A model generated the notes under the pieces. The model was not told the DNA's origin. It did not search any database and worked only from the letters and a program-made list of their open reading frames with translations. Positions 60,137 through 64,000 of a stretch of 64,000 nt of DNA are shown piece after piece. The position numbers were made by a program, and so were the translations under genes. Position 1 is the first letter of the stretch, and each line of letters opens with the position of its first letter. The stretch lies in assembly GCA_021228405.1 (NCBI GenBank), contig JAJQRF010000004.1, positions 248,001 through 312,000 on the forward strand, in the 5' to 3' direction. This DNA is from Pyrinomonadaceae bacterium. GTDB taxonomy: Bacteria > Acidobacteriota > Blastocatellia > Pyrinomonadales > Pyrinomonadaceae.

Positions 60137-60589
60137 ATGAAGAAAATATTCCCCTTTTTTACACTTTTGCTTTTCGCATTTGCGATTAATACATTCGCGC
60201 AAAAAGCTCCGGCTGATTACAAAATTACAAACATCAAAGTCGTTCCGTTCGAGCAAATGACGGGCGAATTTGAAGCTGAGATAACCGACACCGATGAACG
60301 CAGTTTCTTTAACGATCTCGGCAAAGGTTTGTTCGTGACCGTTGAAATTACAGGCAAATCAGGCGATTATGCCGGAACGCGCAATCTCGACGTAACCGTT
60401 TTGGAAGGCAAAAAGGTCAAACTGAAAAAATCGCTGATGTCGGGCATTTTGAACGAAAACGGCAAGTATTATTTCGGTTTCTACGTCGAACCCGCGCTCT
60501 GCGATACGGTCACGATCACCGCCAAAATCACGGGTCAAAAAACGCCCGGAACGAAATCACGAAAAATTCAATTCGTGTGCGGCGAATAA
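60137..60589 (+). CDS. Small secreted protein of unknown function
   Basis: A 150-residue protein with a signal peptide (about 1-21, FTLLLFAFAINTFA) and a mature part of about 128 residues predicted as an all-beta sandwich (alternating strands such as KITNIKVVPFEQMTGEFEAEI and KYYFGFYVEPALCDTVTI). It has two cysteines near the C-terminus (LCDT, QFVCGE) that could form a disulfide. No domain family is recognised. A single-gene unit followed by a strong terminator. Confidence 0.7.
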   Translation: MKKIFPFFTLLLFAFAINTFAQKAPADYKITNIKVVPFEQMTGEFEAEITDTDERSFFNDLGKGLFVTVEITGKSGDYAGTRNLDVTVLEGKKVKLKKSLMSGILNENGKYYFGFYVEPALCDTVTITAKITGQKTPGTKSRKIQFVCGE

Positions 60590-60608
60590 AAATTACTTTC
60601 GGAAATAA

Positions 60609-60645
60609 TAAAAAGGCTTGCAGAATTTAATTGCAAGCCTTTTCT
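60609..60645. terminator. Intrinsic terminator
   Basis: AAAAGGCTTGCA (60611-60622) and TGCAAGCCTTTT (60632-60643) form a 12-bp perfect stem, 20 bp past the stop at 60589. Confidence 0.9.
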
Positions 60646-60650
60646 CTGAG

Positions 60651-60684
60651 GTTCAGAGTTCAAGATAAATCTTGAACTCTGAAC
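60651..60684. repeat. Perfect 16-bp stem hairpin built of heptamers
   Basis: GTTCAGAGTTCAAGAT and its exact complement are separated by AA. Its words (GTTCAGA, GTTCAAG) have a 7-bp period, like the other heptamer blocks. Confidence 0.85.
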
Positions 60685-60753
60685 GCGTCTTTCATTCACA
60701 AAACCAAACAATCATCGACGCTTTATACCGACTGACAAATTGTCGCATTTTTT

Positions 60754-60942
60754 GCAGAAAAGTTTTCTGCACTTGCAGAATTTATTTCTGCGATCGCAAA
60801 AAAGTTTTCTGCGACAGACGGAAATATTTCTGCACTCGCAAAAAAGTTTTCTGCAACTGACAAAAACATTTCTGCACTCGCAGAAAACATTTCTGCGGCT
60901 GCAAAAAACATTTCTGCGGCTGCAAAAAACATTTCTGCGAGC
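60754..60942. repeat. Array 3: nine exact 21-bp units with TTTCTGC-N4-GCAGAAA cores
   Basis: Units begin at 60754, 60775, 60796, 60817, 60838, 60859, 60880, 60901 and 60922, each exactly 21 bp with no insertion or deletion. The pattern is GCARAAAA, two variable bases, TTTCTGC and four variable bases (ACTT, GATC, GACA, ACTC, AACT, ACTC, GGCT, GGCT, GAGC). Each unit is a near-palindrome. The last units are almost identical (GCAAAAAACATTTCTGCGGC), while the first ones are diverged. Confidence 0.9.
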
Positions 60943-60986
60943 CGTTTTACTTAAAATTTATCGAGGGAAATTAGGTTAGATTGAAT

Positions 60987-61025
60987 AAAAACTCCCCTCC
61001 TTAAAAAAGGAGGGGAGTTTTTTTA
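60987..61025. terminator. Strong bidirectional intrinsic terminator
   Basis: AAAAACTCCCCTCC and GGAGGGGAGTTTTT form a long GC-rich stem with A- and T-runs at both ends. It ends the mog operon on the minus strand. Confidence 0.92.
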
Positions 61026-61080
61026 GTTTCATTTAATATTGTGTGAGTGCTTATGTCTTTGGTTAGCGAATTTGTCTTTA

Positions 61081-61569
61081 TTAATGCGTTGTTTTCCCTT
61101 CCAAAAGATTAACAGCGTGATTCAGAACGGGTTTGAGAACCTCGAAACATTCCGTCACGCCTTTCGGCGAACCGGGCAGATTTATGATTAAAGTATTATT
61201 CCGAATGCCGCAAACACCGCGTGAAAGTATCGCTTTCGGATTGATTTTTGCCGTTTCGTAACGCATCGCTTCGGCTAATCCGTTGGCTTCCTTTTCGATC
61301 ACGGCGCGGGTCGCTTCGGGCGTATTGTCGCGCTTTGCAAAACCCGTTCCGCCCGTCGTGACAATTAAATTTACGTCTTCGCGTTCGGTCAGAGTGTAAA
61401 GCGTGTTGCGCAAATCTTCAAAATCGTCCGAAACGATAATTTTTTCCTGAACCTCCGCGCCGTAAGTAATCAACAAACCGCGCAAAGTTTCGCCCGAAAC
61501 GTCGGTTTTTTCATCACGCGAATCGCTCACGGTGACGACGATCGCTTTAATCTTGGAATTTTCAGACAT
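61081..61569 (-). CDS. mog: Molybdopterin adenylyltransferase-type protein (MogA/MoaB family)
   Basis: A 162-residue protein of the MogA/MoaB family, which adenylylates molybdopterin in molybdenum-cofactor synthesis. Motifs are VTVSDSRDEKTDVSGETL at the start, LIVTTGGTGFAKRD (the substrate loop with TGGTG) and IINLPGSPKGVTECFEVL. Length is normal for the stand-alone form. It overlaps the upstream CoA-binding gene by eight bases. No other moa or moe gene is in the window, so MogA versus MoaB cannot be decided. Confidence 0.9.
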   Translation of the reverse strand: MSENSKIKAIVVTVSDSRDEKTDVSGETLRGLLITYGAEVQEKIIVSDDFEDLRNTLYTLTEREDVNLIVTTGGTGFAKRDNTPEATRAVIEKEANGLAEAMRYETAKINPKAILSRGVCGIRNNTLIINLPGSPKGVTECFEVLKPVLNHAVNLLEGKTTH

Positions 61570-61963
61570 ATTTGATGTAATCTTTCAGCCAACATCTGTC
61601 CATCACGACGAGCAAGCCGGCTTTTTCGGCGCGTTCGGCGGCGGCTTCGTCGATCACGCCTTCCTGCAGCCAGACGGCTTTCGCACCGATCTCGATGGCT
61701 TCGTCAACCACGCTTCCCGCTTCTTCCGAACGGCGGAAAATATCGACGAGATCGACTTTTTCCCCGATCGAAGAAAGCGTTTGATAAGATTTAATTCCGA
61801 AAACTTCCGATTCGTTCGGGTTTACGGGAATGACTTTATAGCCTTTTTTCTGCATAAAAGACGCGACACCGTTTGACGGGCGCATCGGGTTCGATGAAAG
61901 TCCGACGACGGCAATCGTTTTGCATTCGTCCAAAATTTGTTTGATTTCTTCCTGCTTGTTCAT
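61562..61963 (-). CDS. CoA-binding (YccU-like) protein
   Basis: A 133-residue single Rossmann-fold protein of the CoA-binding family. It has IAVVGLSSNPMRPSNGVASFM at the N-terminus, GYKVIPVNPNESEVFG, and DLVDIFRRSEEAGSVVDEAIE, ending DRCWLKDY. These small proteins resemble the CoA-binding domain of succinyl-CoA synthetase and bind CoA without known catalysis. It overlaps both neighbours (eight bases with mog, four with the membrane gene upstream), which shows tight translational coupling in this operon. Confidence 0.92.
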   Translation of the reverse strand: MNKQEEIKQILDECKTIAVVGLSSNPMRPSNGVASFMQKKGYKVIPVNPNESEVFGIKSYQTLSSIGEKVDLVDIFRRSEEAGSVVDEAIEIGAKAVWLQEGVIDEAAAERAEKAGLLVVMDRCWLKDYIKYV

Positions 61964-62370
61964 AATTCTCCCTTCAAATCCTTCTTAAAAAAAGGAAACG
62001 CATCAAATAAATACAAGGCAAACGGCAACAGCCAGATAAAATCGTTGGTCAGATTCATAATCAAAGCCGAAAACGTCCATTTGCCAAGATAAATGTAATA
62101 AAAAATTCCGATCGGACCTAAAACTTTTCCGACGAAACCGACTAATGCAAGTATAAAGCCGCGTTCGGGTTTCCGTGCAATTTCCAGATAAACTATACCG
62201 TAAAGCCCGACGACCATTCCGACGCAAACGAAAATTTCGGGATAATTCGGCAGTTCCATCTGCGCGAACCGAAAAAGCCAGTTCGGATCGATGCTCACCC
62301 ACAACCCCCAGCAAATATTATAAATTCCCGCCAGAATAAACGTAGCGCGATGAATATTTTTTCTCTTCAT
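61960..62370 (-). CDS. Small four-helix membrane protein of unknown function
   Basis: A 136-residue integral membrane protein with four hydrophobic segments (ATFILAGIYNICWGLWVSI, IFVCVGMVVGLYGIVYLEI, ILALVGFVGKVLGPIGIFYYI, DFIWLLPFALYLFDAFPF). No transporter motif is seen. It overlaps the CoA-binding gene by four bases and starts three bases after the EamA gene stop, so it belongs to one operon: EamA transporter, this gene, CoA-binding, mog. Confidence 0.75.
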   Translation of the reverse strand: MKRKNIHRATFILAGIYNICWGLWVSIDPNWLFRFAQMELPNYPEIFVCVGMVVGLYGIVYLEIARKPERGFILALVGFVGKVLGPIGIFYYIYLGKWTFSALIMNLTNDFIWLLPFALYLFDAFPFFKKDLKGEL

Positions 62371-62373
62371 TTT

Positions 62374-63261
62374 TTATGCGACCGACGCTTCGATCTTTTC
62401 GATCTCGCGCTGTCGGCGGCTGTAAATCACGCTCGAAACCACGCCTGCAACAACCAATAACATTCCGAGCAAAGACTCGAAGGATTGCGGTTCGCCGAAC
62501 ACGAACCAACCGAAACCCAAACCGTAAAGCAACCCCGAATAATTGATGATCGCCACGCTCGCCGCTTTTTCTTTTTGCAGTGCATTCGTCAAAAATATCT
62601 GCCCGACCTGCGAAGCCACGCCGATCAAAAAAAGATAAACCCAATCCAAACCGACAGGCGTTTTCCAGTTAAAGATCGTAAACAAAAATCCCGCGACCAT
62701 CCCGACCAGTTGAAAATGAAAAACGACCGTCAGAGGATGTTCGCGTTCCCGCAAACTGCGGACGAGATTATACGCCATTCCCGAACCGAACGCCGACAAA
62801 ATGCCGAGAAAAAGATAATAAAGCGAAATGCGCGTGTCGAATTGTTCGATAAAAACAACGCCCGCAAACGCGATCGCGTAGAAAAACCATTGCAGAAGCT
62901 TGACCTTTTCCTTGAGCAGAAATATCGCGATGATCGTCGTAAAGATCGGCGAAAGATACTGGATCGTCTGCGCCGAAGCGAGCGGAATATTCTGCACCGT
63001 CAGAAAGAAAAAATAAAGCGCGGACGTGCCGAAAAGTCCGCGCAAGAGTAACATTGTGCGGTTCGAGCCTTTCCAATCGGCGTTCGCTTTCCGCAAACCG
63101 TAATAACAGAACATCACGCCGAACAGACAGCGAAAAAAGACTATCTCCATTGTCGGCAGATGCGAAACCTGTTTGACGAAAACATTTGCCAAAGAAAAAG
63201 CGAGCGTCGAAAAAAACATCGAACGCACGCCTTCCGTGAAAATTTGATCGTTATTGCTCAA
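62374..63261 (-). CDS. EamA-family drug/metabolite transporter
   Basis: A 295-residue inner-membrane protein with ten hydrophobic helices arranged as two EamA repeats (about 13-145 and 158-285). Typical points are the early VFFRCLFGVMFCYYGLRK, the LLRGLFGTSALYFFFLTVQNIPLA segment, and in the second repeat ALQKEKAASVAIINYSGLLYGLGFGWFVFGE. It probably exports a small metabolite; the substrate is unknown. It is the first gene of a four-gene operon ending with mog. The gap of 10 bp from the FeoB-partner gene places it directly after the iron-uptake genes on the same strand. Confidence 0.92.
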   Translation of the reverse strand: MSNNDQIFTEGVRSMFFSTLAFSLANVFVKQVSHLPTMEIVFFRCLFGVMFCYYGLRKANADWKGSNRTMLLLRGLFGTSALYFFFLTVQNIPLASAQTIQYLSPIFTTIIAIFLLKEKVKLLQWFFYAIAFAGVVFIEQFDTRISLYYLFLGILSAFGSGMAYNLVRSLREREHPLTVVFHFQLVGMVAGFLFTIFNWKTPVGLDWVYLFLIGVASQVGQIFLTNALQKEKAASVAIINYSGLLYGLGFGWFVFGEPQSFESLLGMLLVVAGVVSSVIYSRRQREIEKIEASVA

Positions 63262-63271
63262 ATTTCAATTA

Positions 63272-63418
63272 TTAATTTTTTGTTTTCGCTTCGCAACCGC
63301 ACTCGTTCCCGCAAGCCTTTTTCGGCGAAAATGACTTCACTCTTTTCAAAAGCATCGACCCGACATAAAGCAACGCCGCCAGAATAATGATCGCCGCGAT
63401 GATCGTTTGTGTTTCCAT
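63272..63418 (-). CDS. FeoB-associated Cys-rich membrane protein
   Basis: A 48-residue protein, too short for most gene callers. It starts METQTIIAAIIILAALLYVG, a single membrane helix (about 5-24), followed by a basic stretch and a cysteine cluster ACGNECGC near the end. This is the plan of the FeoB-associated Cys-rich proteins encoded next to feoB in many bacteria, thought to assist ferrous iron uptake. It lies 114 bp downstream of the feoB stop, with a heptamer block in between, and could bind iron at the cytoplasmic face through its three cysteines. Confidence 0.8.
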   Translation of the reverse strand: METQTIIAAIIILAALLYVGSMLLKRVKSFSPKKACGNECGCEAKTKN

Positions 63419-63423
63419 AACTA

Positions 63424-63528
63424 AAAATTTAAGATTCAAAATTCAAGATTTAAGATTAACTTCAGATTGAGCGGTAAATTCAAGTTAAAGTTGTTTTATC
63501 CTGAATCTTAAATCTTAAATTCTTGAGT
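63424..63528. repeat. Heptameric repeat block (AAGATTC type) between feoB and its partner gene
   Basis: Fifteen 7-bp words can be laid out. The clearest are AAGATTC, AAAATTC, AAGATTT, AAGATTA on the left and CTGAATC, TTAAATC, TTAAATT on the right. A perfect 13-bp stem, AAGATTTAAGATT with AATCTTAAATCTT, joins the ends. It fills the gap between the feoB stop (63533) and the start of the small gene (63418). Confidence 0.78.
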
Positions 63529-63532
63529 CCCA

Positions 63533-64000
63533 TCATCCGAATCCCAAAAACTTCCCGCCCTGATAGGTCAGAAAAGCCGCGATATATGCCAAAATTGTCA
63601 TATAACCGACCATAAACAGCGTCCAAGCCCACGAATTCGTTTCGCGCCTGACGACCGCGACCGTTGACATACACTGCATTGCCAACACAAAGAAAACCAT
63701 CAGCGTCAGCGCAGTCAAAGGTGTCCAAACGGGCGTTCCGTCTTCCTTTTTCGCATCTTTGATCGCGGAGATCAGCGTTTCCGATTCTTCGTTTTCGTCT
63801 TTTCCGACGTTGTAAATAATGCTCAATGTCGAAACCAGAACTTCACGCGCCGCAAAACTCGCGATCAATGCCACACCGATCTTCCAATCGAAACCGAGCG
63901 GCTGAATCACGGGTTCGATTACGTGCCCGATCCTTCCCGCATAACTGTTTTTGATCTGTTCGCTTTGCCGAAAATCCTCGTTCGCTTTTTGAATTTCTTC
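63533..64000 (-). CDS. feoB: Ferrous iron transport protein B, C-terminal part (runs off the window)
   Basis: The last 155 residues of FeoB, the inner-membrane Fe(II) transporter. The frame is open from the window edge (starting EEIQKANEDFRQSEQIKNSY) to the stop at 63533. The diagnostic segment is VIEPVIQPLGFDWKIGVALIASFAAREVLVSTLSIIYNVG. A periplasmic loop is followed by TPLTALTLMVFFVLAMQCMSTVAVVRRET, holding the conserved cysteine of the second gating region, and a last helix. The GTPase domain lies outside the window. The small Cys-rich partner gene follows on the same strand. Confidence 0.95.
   Translation of the reverse strand, partial: EEIQKANEDFRQSEQIKNSYAGRIGHVIEPVIQPLGFDWKIGVALIASFAAREVLVSTLSIIYNVGKDENEESETLISAIKDAKKEDGTPVWTPLTALTLMVFFVLAMQCMSTVAVVRRETNSWAWTLFMVGYMTILAYIAAFLTYQGGKFLGFG

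Larger units (their letters stand above)
60590..61080. other. 491-bp convergent gene-free region: terminators, hairpin and array 3
   Basis: Between the secreted protein gene and mog lie a terminator (60609-60645), a 34-bp hairpin (60651-60684), array 3 (60754-60942) and a second terminator (60987-61025). The open frames that cross array 3 on both strands encode only monotonous heptad peptides and are not taken as genes. Confidence 0.75.

Noticed and set aside
60672-60932. Open frames on both strands encoding heptad peptides such as MFFAAAE repeated
   Set aside because: They are a by-product of the exact 21-bp repeat. Frames are open on both strands over the same bases, which a real gene would not explain.
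1-64000. tRNA or rRNA genes
   Set aside because: I found no stretch with tRNA arm motifs and no rRNA-like sequence in any of the gaps; a dedicated covariance search would be needed to exclude a cryptic one.

Overview
The window looks like a chromosomal stretch of a mid-GC member of the Acidobacteriota, most plausibly Blastocatellia/Pyrinomonadaceae-like. This is inferred from gene content, not from a marker gene. The clues are a very large Ser/Thr kinase carrying TolB-like and TPR sensor parts, a short ECF sigma factor of the type that accompanies such kinases, FHA/zinc-ribbon kinase operons, a CSLREA-type beta-helix secreted protein, a bacilliredoxin (YtxJ), menaquinone methyltransferase, and many intergenic short-period repeats. 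I saw no rRNA, tRNA, CRISPR array or prophage. Most genes are housekeeping or envelope/signalling genes.

Layout. 0-2 kb: a SWIM zinc finger-Rad52 fusion and a DUF1579-like protein behind a structured leader. 2-5.1 kb: an M16 peptidase pair (one inactive and one active subunit). 5.3-7.9 kb: orphan small genes (HNH-like, membrane, unknown) and a 231-bp array of 21-bp units. 7.9-10.6 kb: a secreted beta-helix protein and mtnA. 10.6-18.9 kb: a palindromic element, a DoxX-like protein, a macro-domain protein, alpha-glucan phosphorylase, a second repeat array, bacilliredoxin + DUF971, a DUF6335-like acidic protein and a zinc-ribbon TonB. 19.2-24.9 kb: a third M16 homologue, menG, two Dpp-type permeases and pxpBC. 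24.8-31.2 kb: ribD, GH125, a RAYT-type transposase with a REP quartet, an AT-rich unknown gene, a broken PIN toxin with its antitoxin, and ftsY. 31.4-44.2 kb: membrane/zinc protein, HD-GYP protein, 1450-residue kinase, secreted lipase-like protein, secreted CsgG-like protein, ECF sigma. 44.2-49.6 kb: an FHA / Ser-Thr kinase / RDD / SpoIIE-phosphatase operon. 49.9-55.6 kb: a MacA/MacB-like export operon. 55.7-64 kb: Yip1-like protein, DppF ATPase, S10 carboxypeptidase, a third 21-bp array, mog, CoA-binding protein, EamA transporter and the feoB 3' end with its Cys-rich partner.

The most unusual content is non-coding. Three separate intergenic regions (7587-7817, 15041-15220, 60754-60942) each hold 9-11 consecutive units at a strict ~21-bp period with palindromic cores. 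Each region uses a different core sequence. Two helical turns per unit would put every core on the same face of the DNA. A second class of intergenic element is made of exact 7-bp or 9-bp period words arranged as hairpins, often filling the gap between genes exactly. A BIME-like REP quartet beside a REP-associated transposase shows compensatory base changes. A broken toxin-antitoxin module is flanked by a duplicated ftsY 3' end. Genes visibly acting together are the M16 pair, ytxJ-DUF971, pxpB-pxpC, antitoxin-toxin, the FHA/kinase/phosphatase operon, the MFP-ATPase-permease-permease operon and feoB with its partner.
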